64,000 nt of DNA from NCBI GenBank assembly GCA_036490335.1, contig DASXEB010000023.1, forward strand, positions 124,001 to 188,000, read 5' to 3'. The stretch is from Palsa-1392 sp036490335. GTDB lineage: Bacteria; Verrucomicrobiota; Verrucomicrobiia; Chthoniobacterales; UBA10450. The notes beneath the pieces were generated by a model. The model had not been told where the DNA came from. It did not search any database and saw only the letters and a list, made by a program, of their open reading frames with translations. Below are positions 26,966 through 36,171 of the stretch, piece after piece (the first letter of the stretch is position 1; each line of letters begins with the position of its first letter). The position numbers and the translations under genes are program-made.

Positions 26966-29402
26966 GACGTGCGGGGCGTGGTTCGCCTAACGAGAAGTCA
27001 GCCTGCTCGCGCGAAAGACTCGGGTGATAAAACGGATCGCGCTCGACCTCCGCGGGCCAGCGGGTGCGCAGGACTTCGGTTTCGACCGGCTCGACGCTAG
27101 GCCGGCGCGAGGCTGATTCGTCGTGATACAACTTCGCGAAGGGCGTGTAGACGACGAGGTAACCGGCGCGGCGCATTTTCAGGCAGAGATCAACATCGTT
27201 GAAGATGACCGGCAACCGCTCTTCATCAAATCCGCCGACTTCTTCGAACACGTCGCGGCGCGTCAGCATGCAGGCCGCCGTGACCGCGCTGTAATTGCGC
27301 GTGACCTGGAGTTGTCGGCAGACGCCGGGCGATTCCGCGGGAAAACCCAGGAACGAATGCTTCGCCATGCCGCGCACGCCTAGGACGATGCCGGCGTGCT
27401 GGATGGTGTCGTCGCGAAAAAGCAGGCGCGCGCCGACCGCGCCGATTTCGGGACGCTGCACGTGCTCGGCCATCGCGGTCAGCCATTCGCTCGCGATCAC
27501 TTCGGCATCGTTGTTGAGAAACAAGAGCCAGGGCGCGTCGATTTTTTCGACGGCAAAATTATTGATCGCCGCGTAATTGAACGGCCCGGAAAAATGGAGG
27601 ACGCGGTGTCGCGTCTGCGCGAAATATTCGCGCGCCTCGTCCGATTGGCTGTCGTTATCGACGATCACGATCTCGTATTTTTCGTAGACGGTCTTGGCTT
27701 CGACGCTGGCGATGCAACGCGCGAGCAGATCAATCCGGTCACGCGTCGGGATGATGATGGCGATTCGTTTTTCCTCCAAAATTTCGCGCCGAATCCGAAA
27801 GCCGTGCGTGTTCCAATCGACCGCGACGTGTCCGCGCACGCCGGAGCGCGCGAGATAAGCCTCGAGCGCGCCGCGCGCGGCGTCGAGCGCCTGCGGTTTT
27901 ACGCGCAGATTCGTCGCGGTGGAATTGGCGCTCCGCCGCCAGTGATAAAGCACCCGCGGGATGTGATAAATGCGCGAGGTCGCAGACATGACGCGAAGGT
28001 AAAGATCGTAGTCCTGCGCGAAATCGAATTCGGAATGCAGCCCGCCCAGTTGCCTAACGAGTGCGCGCCGAATAACCGTGAAATGGCAAATGTAATTGTA
28101 GGAAAGAAAAAAATCGGGCGACCAATCCGGCTTGAGAAAGGGGGCGTCGAAACCGATTTCCGTCAGTTTGTCCTCGTCGGAATAAATCAGATCGGCGTCC
28201 GGATTTTGCTGAAGCAATTTCGCGTTTTGAAAAAGCGCGTCCGGCTCGAGCAGATCGTCGTGATCGAGAAAACCGACCCAGTCGCCGGCAGCCGCTTCAA
28301 TCCCGCGATTTGAAGCCCCGGAAATGCCCGCGTTTTTTTCCTGCCGCAAAAGATGAATGCGCTCGTCGGTCGCGGCGAGACGATCGAGCGCCTCGATCGC
28401 CGTCGGTTCGGTCGAGCCGTCATCGATCAACATCAGTTCCCAATTTTCGTAAGTCTGCGCGCGCACCGACTCGATCATCTCTTCAAGCCAGTCCGCCGGC
28501 GTATTGAAAATCGGCGTGATCACGCTGACGAGCGGGCGCGAGGCGAACGTGCGCGACTCCTCGCGCATCTGCGTCAATTCCGCCGGCGTCGCCTGATGTT
28601 GCCGCAGCCAGCGCTCGTATTCGTTAGGCGACGCCGACTTTCGCGGGTCATCCACGGCTCGCGGCGAGCGCTTGCGAATCTGTCGAATGAGTTTTTCCGG
28701 AAGCCGGTAGGGCGCGAGCAGGACCTGGCCGATTTTGCGCTCGGGCGATTTGCGTAGCGCCTGTTTCTCCGCCTTCAATTGTTTCAAATCGCGCTTTGCT
28801 TTTTTTAACAGCAAAACCTTTTCTTCGAGGCGTGCGATGTGCAGATCGGCGGCCTCCAGTTCGGAGAGACGCGTGCGCAAACTTCGCTCGAGCCCGTGCA
28901 GGTGCGCGTTGACGCGCGCGAATCCAGCCTCGATTTCCGGCACGAGAGAAACCGGCGATTCGACCGCATCGCGACGGAGCAGGACCGCGTCCGGCTCGAG
29001 CTCGATAATTTCCGAGGCGTAGTCGGGAAAAAACCCGAGCGTCAGAAATTGCCGGACCAAATCCGGGCGACGTTTCGAGGCATCAGCGGCAACGGCCGGA
29101 ATGAGTAAAAGATCGCGAGCGGAGTTCGTTAGGCGCGCAAAAGACCGCGAATTTTCCGACTCGTCGTCGGCCGCGGGATAAATCCAGATCGCGAGATCGA
29201 AATGGGGCGAGCTTCCGTTTTGCCAGGGCGATTCGACCGCCGCGAGGTTCTCGAAAATAATTTTCTCGATCGCGGTGTCGCGCCAGTCGGCCGCGAGCTG
29301 GGCTGCTTCCGCGCCGACGAGAAGCAATCGTGCGGGCGCGAGTTTGCGCGCAACTTCGCGCGCGAAATCTGCTCTCGAGGTCCGGGAAAAGCGGCCCGAC
29401 AT
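26955..29402 (-). CDS. Tandem family 2 glycosyltransferase with N-terminal extension
   Basis: An 815-residue protein. Residues 1-130 form an alpha/beta domain resembling a degenerate methyltransferase, then a coiled coil rich in Leu, Glu and Lys (about 165-225). The first GT-A domain (about 285-520) has VSVITPIFN, LMLIDDGST and FLDHDD. The second (about 540-765) has IAIIIPTRDR, VIVDNDS and FLNNDAEV. Two catalytic domains in one chain suggest alternating transfers onto a polysaccharide such as O-antigen or exopolysaccharide. There is no membrane span, so a cytosolic or peripheral enzyme is expected. It starts divergent from the acyltransferase-heptosyltransferase fusion. Confidence 0.85.
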   Translation of the reverse strand: MSGRFSRTSRADFAREVARKLAPARLLLVGAEAAQLAADWRDTAIEKIIFENLAAVESPWQNGSSPHFDLAIWIYPAADDESENSRSFARLTNSARDLLLIPAVAADASKRRPDLVRQFLTLGFFPDYASEIIELEPDAVLLRRDAVESPVSLVPEIEAGFARVNAHLHGLERSLRTRLSELEAADLHIARLEEKVLLLKKAKRDLKQLKAEKQALRKSPERKIGQVLLAPYRLPEKLIRQIRKRSPRAVDDPRKSASPNEYERWLRQHQATPAELTQMREESRTFASRPLVSVITPIFNTPADWLEEMIESVRAQTYENWELMLIDDGSTEPTAIEALDRLAATDERIHLLRQEKNAGISGASNRGIEAAAGDWVGFLDHDDLLEPDALFQNAKLLQQNPDADLIYSDEDKLTEIGFDAPFLKPDWSPDFFLSYNYICHFTVIRRALVRQLGGLHSEFDFAQDYDLYLRVMSATSRIYHIPRVLYHWRRSANSTATNLRVKPQALDAARGALEAYLARSGVRGHVAVDWNTHGFRIRREILEEKRIAIIIPTRDRIDLLARCIASVEAKTVYEKYEIVIVDNDSQSDEAREYFAQTRHRVLHFSGPFNYAAINNFAVEKIDAPWLLFLNNDAEVIASEWLTAMAEHVQRPEIGAVGARLLFRDDTIQHAGIVLGVRGMAKHSFLGFPAESPGVCRQLQVTRNYSAVTAACMLTRRDVFEEVGGFDEERLPVIFNDVDLCLKMRRAGYLVVYTPFAKLYHDESASRRPSVEPVETEVLRTRWPAEVERDPFYHPSLSREQADFSLGEPRPARHEK

Positions 29403-29447
29403 GACGCCATATTATAATGATTGCAGGCACTCGCAGGTAAATTTACG

Positions 29448-31364
29448 ATGCAGCCGCACTCCTCCCCGGCCGGCGTGCGGCTGCTCGGCATGATCGATTT
29501 TTTCGTTTATCTCTGCTATCGCGCGATCCTCCTCTTAATCGTCGCGCTGCCGTTGGGCGTAGTTTTTTCGCTCGGGAAAATTGTTGGCGCGGTCGCGTGG
29601 CTGGTTCTTCCACAATATCGCCGGCTCGCGCGGCGCAATCTTCGCATCGCTTTCGGCGAGGAATTTTCCGCCACGAAACGGCGTCGCATTGTTCGTCAGC
29701 ATTTTCAAAATCTCGGCGCAAATCTTCTCTGCGGCCTGAAGCTGAACGCGCTTGCGCCCGAGGCTGCGGCGGAGTTTGTCACCACTGAAGGCCTCGACGA
29801 AATCCATCGGCACCTGCGGGCCGGGCGGCCGGTCGTGCTTGCGCTCAGTCATCTTGGCAACTGGGAACTTTTCGCGCAGCTCATGCCGCATTTTGTCTCC
29901 TATGCGCCGCTCGGCACCGTTTATCAAAAACTGCGCAATCGCCGCGTCGATGACTTCGTGCGCAAACAGCGAACGCGTTTTGGCGTGACCGCGTTCGATC
30001 GCAGCGAAGGCTTTCAGGAAGCGATTCGCCTGCTTCGCCGCGGCGGATTGATCGGGATTTTGTGCGATCAACATGCGGGCGACCATGGAATGTGGACGCC
30101 TTTTTTTGACCGGCTCGCCTCGACCACGCCGTTGCCGGCGGTGCTCTGCAAACGGACGGGCGCGGTCTTGATGGCCGCTTCGATTTACACCGACGGAACG
30201 GCGAGATGGCGAATGAGAGTGACGTCGGCCTTCGATCAGCCTAACGACAGCATCGGCTCCTTGACAGCGCGCGCGAACGAAGTGATCGCGGACGAGATTC
30301 GTCGCGCCCCAGGCGATTGGTTTTGGGTTCACAACCGCTGGAAAACGCCGAACCCGAACTGGCTCCTCGCCGAATACAAGCGGGGGATTTTTTTGCCTGG
30401 CGACGGCAGGAAGTTGCAACCGTTTCGCATTCTCATTCGCTCCAGCAATTGGTTAGGCGACAGCATCATTAGCATTCCGGCGGTGCGTGCGATCAAACGC
30501 GGCCGGCCCGACGCGCACATCACCATTCTCGCTCCCGAAAAAATCGCCGCGGTTTGGAAGCTGGTCGCAGAAGTGGACGACGTGATTTCGTTAGGCAAGA
30601 ATTCGTTAGGCGAGGCTCGGCGAGTCTTGCGACGCACGGCGCCTTTCGACGTCGGAATTGCGTTTCCAAACTCTTTCCGCAGCGCGCTCGAGCTCTGGTT
30701 CGCCGGTATTCCGCGAAGAGTTGGTTACGCCGGCCATCAACGGCGCTGGCTGCTGAATCAAATCGCCCCGAAAATTTCGCGGCCGGGTCCGCCACCGCAC
30801 CAAGTCGAGCATTATCTCGATCTCGCGCGTTCGTTAGGTGTAAAGGCGGCGTTCGAAAAAATCGCGATCGCGCCCTCCGTAAATCGCGAGGGCCAGCGCG
30901 TGTTCGGTCTCTGCCCGGGCGCGGAATATGGGCCGGCGAAACGCTGGCTGCCGGAACGTTTCGCCGAAACTGCAGCGGCGATCGGCGGTCACTGGATTCT
31001 TTTTGGGACGGCGAAAGACGAAGCGGTCGGAGCGCCGATCGCCGCTGCGCTGGGCGAGAATTGCACGAACTTGATCGGCCGAACAACGCTCGACGAGTTG
31101 ATCGAAAATTTGCGGCGTTGCGAATTTCTCCTCACCAACGATACCGGCACGATGCATCTCGCGATGCTGCTCGATGTGCCGGTGCTGGCAGTTTTTGGCT
31201 CGACCGAGCCGCGGTTGACGGGCCCGTTAGGCGAGAAAGACGTCGTCGTTAGGCGGCAGGTGGAGTGCAGTCCTTGTTTTCTGCGCGAATGCCCGCTCGA
31301 TTTTCGCTGCATGAAAGCGGTCACAGTCGAAGAAGTCGTCACGGCGAGCGCCGCGCTTGCCTAA
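29448..31364 (+). CDS. Fused lipid A acyltransferase and heptosyltransferase
   Basis: A 638-residue protein from ATG 29448; the in-frame TTG at 29421 is less likely. The N-terminal half (about 15-300) is an LpxL/HtrB-type late acyltransferase: a membrane segment (about 20-50), catalytic HLGNWE (135-140), then DQHAG and WVHNRW. The C-terminal half (about 315-635) is an ADP-heptose:LPS heptosyltransferase (GT9): RSSNWLGDSIISIPAVRAI, LCPGAEYGPAKRW and NDTGTMHLAMLLDVPVLAVFG. The two acts, late acylation of lipid A and inner-core heptose addition, are normally separate enzymes. Both modules look intact. The gene ends next to frr, convergent, with two 9-mer-like copies at the junction. Confidence 0.88.
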   Translation: MQPHSSPAGVRLLGMIDFFVYLCYRAILLLIVALPLGVVFSLGKIVGAVAWLVLPQYRRLARRNLRIAFGEEFSATKRRRIVRQHFQNLGANLLCGLKLNALAPEAAAEFVTTEGLDEIHRHLRAGRPVVLALSHLGNWELFAQLMPHFVSYAPLGTVYQKLRNRRVDDFVRKQRTRFGVTAFDRSEGFQEAIRLLRRGGLIGILCDQHAGDHGMWTPFFDRLASTTPLPAVLCKRTGAVLMAASIYTDGTARWRMRVTSAFDQPNDSIGSLTARANEVIADEIRRAPGDWFWVHNRWKTPNPNWLLAEYKRGIFLPGDGRKLQPFRILIRSSNWLGDSIISIPAVRAIKRGRPDAHITILAPEKIAAVWKLVAEVDDVISLGKNSLGEARRVLRRTAPFDVGIAFPNSFRSALELWFAGIPRRVGYAGHQRRWLLNQIAPKISRPGPPPHQVEHYLDLARSLGVKAAFEKIAIAPSVNREGQRVFGLCPGAEYGPAKRWLPERFAETAAAIGGHWILFGTAKDEAVGAPIAAALGENCTNLIGRTTLDELIENLRRCEFLLTNDTGTMHLAMLLDVPVLAVFGSTEPRLTGPLGEKDVVVRRQVECSPCFLRECPLDFRCMKAVTVEEVVTASAALA

Positions 31365-31385
31365 CGCCTAACGAAAAACCGAGCG

Positions 31386-31946
31386 TCAGACCTTCATCAC
31401 CTCGGCATCTTTGCGCTCGAAGTGATCGTCGATCGATTTCACGAATCGGTCGGTCAGTTTTTGAATCTCCGCTTCCGTATCGCGCAACTGGTCCTCGGTT
31501 GCCTCGCCCGCCTTCTCCATTTTTTTCGCTTCGTCCATCGCTGTGCGACGATTGCTGCGCACACGGACGCGCGCTTCCTCGGCCATTTGCTTGAGCGCTT
31601 TGACAAGTTCCTTGCGACGCTCTTCCGACAATTCCGGCACGGGGAGACGAATGATTTTTCCGTCAACCAAAGGCGTGATGCCGAGTTTCGATTCCTTAAG
31701 CGCTTTCTCGATCTCGCGCACGGTCGAGGCATCGAAAGGTTGCACCACAAGCAGGCGCGGCTCGGGCGTGGTGATGAGCGCGAGCTGTTTCAATTTCATC
31801 GACGATCCGTAGGCGTCGACATCGACGTTCTCGACCAAGGCGGGCGACGCCTTGCCTGTGCGCACCGATGCGAATTCGTGGATCATGTATTCGACGCTTT
31901 TTTCCATCGCCATCTCGGCTTCGAGGAGAATGTCTTCCGCGCTCAT
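31386..31946 (-). CDS. frr: Ribosome recycling factor
   Basis: The factor splits post-termination ribosomes together with EF-G. The start at 31946 (MSAEDILLEAEMAME) gives 186 residues, the normal length. Motifs are FASVRTGKASPALVENV, LITTPEPRLLVVQPFD and the basic C-terminal VRSNRRTAMDEAKK. It follows pyrH in the same direction, as in many bacteria. Only a 44-bp gap separates them. Confidence 0.96.
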   Translation of the reverse strand: MSAEDILLEAEMAMEKSVEYMIHEFASVRTGKASPALVENVDVDAYGSSMKLKQLALITTPEPRLLVVQPFDASTVREIEKALKESKLGITPLVDGKIIRLPVPELSEERRKELVKALKQMAEEARVRVRSNRRTAMDEAKKMEKAGEATEDQLRDTEAEIQKLTDRFVKSIDDHFERKDAEVMKV

Positions 31947-31990
31947 AAAATTCCGTTGAATCAAAGCTGCCGCGATGAAATTGGCAATCG

Positions 31991-32710
31991 CTATTCGGAG
32001 ACGAACGTGCCGATGGCGCGGCCCAGAACGGCATCGCGAATATTGGTTGGTTTGTTCATGTTGAAAACGACGATCGGGATTTTGTTGTCCATACAAAGAC
32101 TGAACGCGGTCGAGTCCATCACCTCCAATCTTCTTGTTAGGGCCTCGGTGTAAGTGATGCGCTCGTAGCGTTGCGCGTCGTCGTGCTTCACGGGATCGCG
32201 ATCGTAAATCCCGTCGACCTTTGTCGCCTTGAGAATGACATCGGCGCCGATCTCGCTCGCGCGCAACGCCGCCGTCGTGTCCGTGGAAAAGTACGGACTG
32301 CCCGTGCCGGCGACGAAGATGACGACGCGGCCGCGCTCGAGATGACGGATGGCGCGGCGCAGGATGAAGGGCTCGGCGACGTTTTGCATTTCGATCGCGG
32401 TCTGGACGCGGGTGACGACGCCGCTTTGTTCGAGCTGGCTTTGCAAGGCGAGGCCGTTGATGACGGTGGCGAGCATGCCCATGTAATCCGCGGTCGTGCG
32501 GTCCATCCCGCGATGACTCGCGGCGAGACCGCGCCAGATGTTTCCGCCGCCGATCACGATCGAAATCTGCACGCCTAACGAAAGGACATCCTGCACCTGG
32601 CGCGCGATCTCGGTCACGATTTGCGGCGAGATCGTGTCGCGTCCGCTGGCCTCGCGCAGAGCTTCGCCGCTCAATTTTAGAACGATGCGTTTGTAAGCTG
32701 CTGTCTCCAT
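31991..32710 (-). CDS. pyrH: Uridylate kinase
   Basis: The enzyme phosphorylates UMP to UDP in pyrimidine synthesis. The 239-residue protein has the amino-acid kinase fold with KLSGEAL near the N-terminus, VIGGGNIWRG, FVAGTGSPYFSTDTTAALRA and FNMNKP at the end. It lies between fmt and frr on the same strand, 16 bp from fmt. The gene carries one 9-mer copy near its 5' end. Confidence 0.96.
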   Translation of the reverse strand: METAAYKRIVLKLSGEALREASGRDTISPQIVTEIARQVQDVLSLGVQISIVIGGGNIWRGLAASHRGMDRTTADYMGMLATVINGLALQSQLEQSGVVTRVQTAIEMQNVAEPFILRRAIRHLERGRVVIFVAGTGSPYFSTDTTAALRASEIGADVILKATKVDGIYDRDPVKHDDAQRYERITYTEALTRRLEVMDSTAFSLCMDNKIPIVVFNMNKPTNIRDAVLGRAIGTFVSE

Positions 32711-32726
32711 CGCGGGCGATGATCGA

Positions 32727-33662
32727 TCAGAAATTTGAAATTGGGGAGGAAAAACCGCGAAAAAACTCCGCCGCGCTCATCCGGCGTCGGCCTTCGAGCT
32801 GAATTTCGTCAAGTCGCAGCGAGCCGTCGCCGGTCGCGACGACGATTGTCGACTCATTAGGCCGCGAGACTGACCCGGGTTCGTTAGGCGAGCTCGAAAG
32901 AGCGGTCGCGCGAAAAATTTTCAGTTGCCGGGATTTTTCGTTCACGTCGCGCAGAGTCGTGAACACGCCCGGCCACGGATCGTAGGCGCGGATTTTTCGT
33001 TCGATCGTTTCTGCCGACTCGTTCCAATCGATGCGACCGTTTTCGCGATCGAGTTTTGGCGCGTACGTCGCGAGTGTTTCGTCCTGCGGAATCTTTGGCG
33101 CGGATCCGCGCGCAAGTTGATCGAGCGCGTCGCGAAAAGCCAGCGGCGCGAGCTGGGCGAGCCGATCGTGCAACGAGCCTCCGGTCTCGTTAGGCGCAAT
33201 CGCCAAGCGCGATTGGAGAAGAATTTCGCCGGCGTCGAGACCTTCATCCATATGCATGACGGTGATGCCGGTCTCGTGGTCGCCGGCCGCGATCGCGGCC
33301 TGGATGGGCGCGGCGCCGCGATGTCGCGGGAGGAGCGAGGCGTGCAGATTGAGGCAGGCGATCGTGGGAATTTGCAGCACGCTCGCGGGCAGGATCTGTC
33401 CGTAAGCCATAACGACGATGATCTCGGGCGCGAGCGCGCGGATTTCTGCGACTGCGTTTTCTTCCCGAATGCGGCGCGGCTGCAAGATCGGCAGATTTTG
33501 CCTAACGAGCTCGGTCTTGATCGGCGAGGGCTGGAGCTTTTGTTCGCGGCCGGCCGGTTTATCCGGCTGCGTGACGACGCCGATGATCTCGTGCTGCGAA
33601 TCAATCAGTGCGCGCAACGTCGGCAGGCCGATCGCGCCCGTGCCGATGAAGACGATCCGCAT
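32727..33662 (-). CDS. fmt: Methionyl-tRNA formyltransferase
   Basis: The enzyme formylates initiator Met-tRNA using 10-formyltetrahydrofolate. The 311-residue protein has the N-terminal formyltransferase domain with VFIGTGAIGLPTLRAL, the catalytic region NLHASLLPRHRGAAPIQ and VMHMDEGLDAG, and a C-terminal OB-like domain (about 200-311) with YDPWPGVFT. It is part of the housekeeping run between the zinc-ribbon gene and pyrH. Confidence 0.95.
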   Translation of the reverse strand: MRIVFIGTGAIGLPTLRALIDSQHEIIGVVTQPDKPAGREQKLQPSPIKTELVRQNLPILQPRRIREENAVAEIRALAPEIIVVMAYGQILPASVLQIPTIACLNLHASLLPRHRGAAPIQAAIAAGDHETGITVMHMDEGLDAGEILLQSRLAIAPNETGGSLHDRLAQLAPLAFRDALDQLARGSAPKIPQDETLATYAPKLDRENGRIDWNESAETIERKIRAYDPWPGVFTTLRDVNEKSRQLKIFRATALSSSPNEPGSVSRPNESTIVVATGDGSLRLDEIQLEGRRRMSAAEFFRGFSSPISNF

Positions 33663-33665
33663 TCG

Positions 33666-33917
33666 TCAGCGCGCGGGTCCGCGCGGCGCGATCGCTGTGG
33701 CCGGGACGCGGCGCGTCGCCTCGCGGGCCATCAATTTATCGCCGGCGGTGACTTCGCGCTGACCGACGGACGAGCCGCAGCCGGTGCAAAGGTAATCGTA
33801 AAGTTCGCGATCGGGCAGGACGAGGAGGAGCCGCTCGCGCACCGGCATCGCGGTCTTGCATTTCTCGCAGTAAAGGCTGGAAGCGGTGAAATTTTCAAAT
33901 TGCTGCTGCTGGCTCAT
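33666..33917 (-). CDS. Small zinc-ribbon protein
   Basis: From the start at 33917 the product has 83 residues. Four cysteines form a treble-clef-like ribbon: Cys17 and Cys20 in CEKC, Cys44 and Cys47 in CTGC. The tail is basic and Arg/Ala-rich. It overlaps the 3' end of the adenylate kinase gene by 23 bp and ends 3 bp before fmt. No named family was recognised; a zinc-bound ribosome or nucleic-acid role is only a guess. Confidence 0.65.
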   Translation of the reverse strand: MSQQQQFENFTASSLYCEKCKTAMPVRERLLLVLPDRELYDYLCTGCGSSVGQREVTAGDKLMAREATRRVPATAIAPRGPAR

Positions 33918-34497
33918 GATTGCCATTCGCGACCGTCTCGAGAATGTGCAGCAAAACTTTAGCCGGCGGCTCGGTCGCGTCCACCATTTGCACACGGTCG
34001 CGATAATGTTCGAGCACCGGTTTCGACTCGGTCTCGTAAGTGCGGAGACGACGCTTGATCACTTCCTCGTTTGCATCGTCGAGGCGATTGTCTTTGAGCG
34101 CGCGTTTTTTCAATCGCGCAAAAAGCGCCTCGCGATTCGGGCAGGAAAGGTGGAAGACTTTTTGCACGTCGATCAATTCATCCATGATCTCGGCCTGGCC
34201 GACATTGCGCGGGATGCCGTCGAGCACGAGCACGTCGATGTCGGGCTTGAATTCGTGCGCTTCGACCGCGGAATCGATGCGCGCCTTCCAAAGTTCGACC
34301 GTGATTTCGTTAGGCACCAGCTCACCTTTGCTCGAGTAATCGAGAAAAGCGCGGCCGACGCGGGTGCGGGTGTCGATCGTGCGAAAAACATCGCCGCAGG
34401 CGCAATGGAAAAAGCGCGGGATCGATCCGAGCGACCGGCCCTGGGTGCCTTTGCCGCTGCCGGGCGCGCCGAAGAGAAGGTAGGTGTGGTATTTCAT
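33895..34497 (-). CDS. adk: Adenylate kinase-family nucleoside monophosphate kinase
   Basis: The 200-residue enzyme begins with the P loop GAPGSGKGT (10-18) at the start 34497; the longer upstream open frame lacks homology. It keeps GELVPNEIT, LDGIPRN and the lid-end RRLRTYETESKPVLEHYR. The central lid is short and the LDGIPRN motif differs slightly from the common DGFPR, so it belongs to the short-lid type and could prefer another NMP. It lies downstream of rpmA with a 128-bp gap that holds two 9-mer copies in tandem. Confidence 0.82.
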   Translation of the reverse strand: MKYHTYLLFGAPGSGKGTQGRSLGSIPRFFHCACGDVFRTIDTRTRVGRAFLDYSSKGELVPNEITVELWKARIDSAVEAHEFKPDIDVLVLDGIPRNVGQAEIMDELIDVQKVFHLSCPNREALFARLKKRALKDNRLDDANEEVIKRRLRTYETESKPVLEHYRDRVQMVDATEPPAKVLLHILETVANGNHEPAAAI

Positions 34498-34625
34498 CGA
34501 ACTGGCCGTTATACCCGAATGAACGCCCGGCGACAATCTTGAAGTGCGCGGCGGAAATGAGAAACGAAGCTGTCCGACGAATGCCGGACGGTTCTGCCTA
34601 ACGATGCCTAACGAAAGAGGAATCG

Positions 34626-34889
34626 TCAGGTCGCGGGCGCGCTCGTCTCCGGGACGACATTGACGCGGCGACCGGCGCGATCGAAGCGAACCTCGCCGTC
34701 GACCAGTGCGAAAATGGTGTAATCGCGGCCGAGGCCGACGTTTTTGCCGGGAAGAAATTTCGTTCCGCGCTGGCGGATGATGATATTGCCGGCAACGACC
34801 GATTCGCTTCCAAATTTTTTCACGCCAAGTCGCTTGCTGACGCTGTCGCGGCCGTTCTTGACGCTGCCCTGTCCCTTTTTGTGAGCCAT
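34626..34889 (-). CDS. rpmA: 50S ribosomal protein L27
   Basis: The 87-residue product has the classic L27 sequence: MAHKKGQGSVKNGRDSVSKR at the N-terminus and GNIIIRQRG in the core. There is no cleavable N-terminal extension of the Firmicutes kind. It follows rplU with 3 bp between stop and start, the universal arrangement. The C-terminal tail (VNVVPETSAPAT) is slightly longer than in E. coli. Confidence 0.97.
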   Translation of the reverse strand: MAHKKGQGSVKNGRDSVSKRLGVKKFGSESVVAGNIIIRQRGTKFLPGKNVGLGRDYTIFALVDGEVRFDRAGRRVNVVPETSAPAT

Positions 34890-34892
34890 GAA

Positions 34893-35249
34893 TTATTCCT
34901 CCGAGCTTTTGCTCCTGGCCGACTTTTTCTTCGCACCCAAATTGATTTCGGTGATTTTGATGCGGGTGAGTTTGCGGCGGTGACCGACGGTGCGGTGATA
35001 GCCTTTTCGGCGGCGATATTTGAAGGCGATGACTTTTTTGTCCTTGCGCTGCTCGACCACTTCGCCGACCACGTTCGCGCCATCGACGGTCGGGCTGCCA
35101 TGGGTGAGTTTCTCGCCGTCGGCATGCAGAAGCACGTCGCCGAAAGTGAGCTTCGCGCCCGCGTCGCCATCGAGGCGATCGACGTCGATCGTCTCGCCTT
35201 CCGCGACGCGATATTGCCGGCCGCCGGTTTTGATAATTGCGTAAGCCAT
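34893..35249 (-). CDS. rplU: 50S ribosomal protein L21
   Basis: The start MAYAIIKTGGRQY at 35249 gives 118 residues; an upstream in-frame start would add a stretch without homology. The L21 signature is KYRRRKGYHRTVGHRRKLTRIKI. A Lys/Ser-rich tail follows. The gene is the first of the rplU-rpmA pair. The 86-bp gap to rsmI upstream probably holds the promoter, but no clear elements were seen. Confidence 0.97.
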   Translation of the reverse strand: MAYAIIKTGGRQYRVAEGETIDVDRLDGDAGAKLTFGDVLLHADGEKLTHGSPTVDGANVVGEVVEQRKDKKVIAFKYRRRKGYHRTVGHRRKLTRIKITEINLGAKKKSARSKSSEE

Positions 35250-35335
35250 GAGGTGGAGAAAAAGTCGTGGACAGTCCCACAAGCCCGCGGTTTTGACAAG
35301 GGAAATCCGGCTGGATTTTCGGCGAAGGCGAATCG

Positions 35336-36007
35336 TCAGGCGGAATCGTTTCCCTCGACGAGAAATGTGATCTCCCCCTTCGCCGGATGCGCCTTGTAGT
35401 GCGCGAGGATCTCGGCCGCGCGACCGCGCCGGAACTCTTCAAATTTTTTCGTGAGCTCGCGCGCGACGCAAAGATTACGGGTCGGGAGCAATTCGGCGCA
35501 GGCGGTCAAGGTCTTGTTGAGACGGTAAGGTGATTCGAAAAATGCCGTCGTTTCGGCGCGTTCGGCGGCGGCGAGAAGTTCGCGCGCGCGCTGGCCGCTT
35601 TTCACCGGGAGAAAACCGCGGTAGCAGAAATGCTCGAGCGCGAAACCGGACCCGACAAGTGCGGTCGTGATCGCGGAGACGCCGGGCACAATCACGAACG
35701 GCAGCGCGCGTTCAATGCAGGCGCGAATCAGTCGTGCGCCGGGATCCGACAATCCCGGCATGCCGGCGTCGGTGACGAGCGCGATGGTCTGGCCGCTCGC
35801 CAGGCGCTCGACGAGCTCGGCGGTGCGCATCGCTTCGTTATGCTGATGGAAGCTGACGAGCGGTTTTCGGATTTCGAAATGGCGAAGCAGGTTGCCGGAA
35901 TGACGCGTATCTTCCGCCGCGACGAGGTCGGCTGATTTCAAAACGGAGAGGGCGCGCAGGGTGATGTCGTCGAAGTTTCCAATCGGAGTGCCGACCACGT
36001 AAAGCAT
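35336..36007 (-). CDS. rsmI: 16S rRNA 2'-O-ribose methyltransferase (C1402)
   Basis: The enzyme methylates the ribose of C1402 in the decoding centre. It is a tetrapyrrole-methylase-fold protein of 223 residues from ATG 36007 (a TTG six bases upstream is the other option). Motifs are YVVGTPIGNFDDIT, AAEDTRHS, VTDAGMPGLSDPG, VPGVSAI and FFESPYRL. The C-terminal extra domain of longer RsmI proteins is absent. The minus-strand run continues with rplU. Confidence 0.94.
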   Translation of the reverse strand: MLYVVGTPIGNFDDITLRALSVLKSADLVAAEDTRHSGNLLRHFEIRKPLVSFHQHNEAMRTAELVERLASGQTIALVTDAGMPGLSDPGARLIRACIERALPFVIVPGVSAITTALVGSGFALEHFCYRGFLPVKSGQRARELLAAAERAETTAFFESPYRLNKTLTACAELLPTRNLCVARELTKKFEEFRRGRAAEILAHYKAHPAKGEITFLVEGNDSA

Positions 36008-36070
36008 GCGCAAATATGGCTGCCGGCGAGAATCCGGCCAGGGCGCGTTTACCTATTGCCTAACGACGGT

Positions 36071-36151
36071 AAAAAAAAGAGCCATCCGGCAGCCGGGCCG
36101 AATGACTCTCTCTGAGACGTTGCGGGACCGGATAGGACGATCCCGCAACGT
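36071..36151 (-). terminator. Terminator with two stacked hairpins
   Basis: Reading on the minus strand from the dockerin-like gene, a perfect 11-bp stem (ACGTTGCGGGA 36117-36127 with TCCCGCAACGT 36141-36151) comes first. A second imperfect hairpin (36078-36109, AGAG/CTCT, CAT/ATG and CGGC/GCCG pairs) follows. An eight-base A run on the + strand (36071-36078) is the U tract on the minus strand. This fits rho-independent termination. A 9-mer copy lies just beyond (36058). Confidence 0.7.
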
Positions 36152-36171
36152 TATTGGATGTTATTCCTCGA

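Noticed and set aside
34596..34614. Adjacent 9-mers as a terminator after rpmA
   Set aside because: The two copies are in the same orientation and cannot form a hairpin, and no T tract follows.
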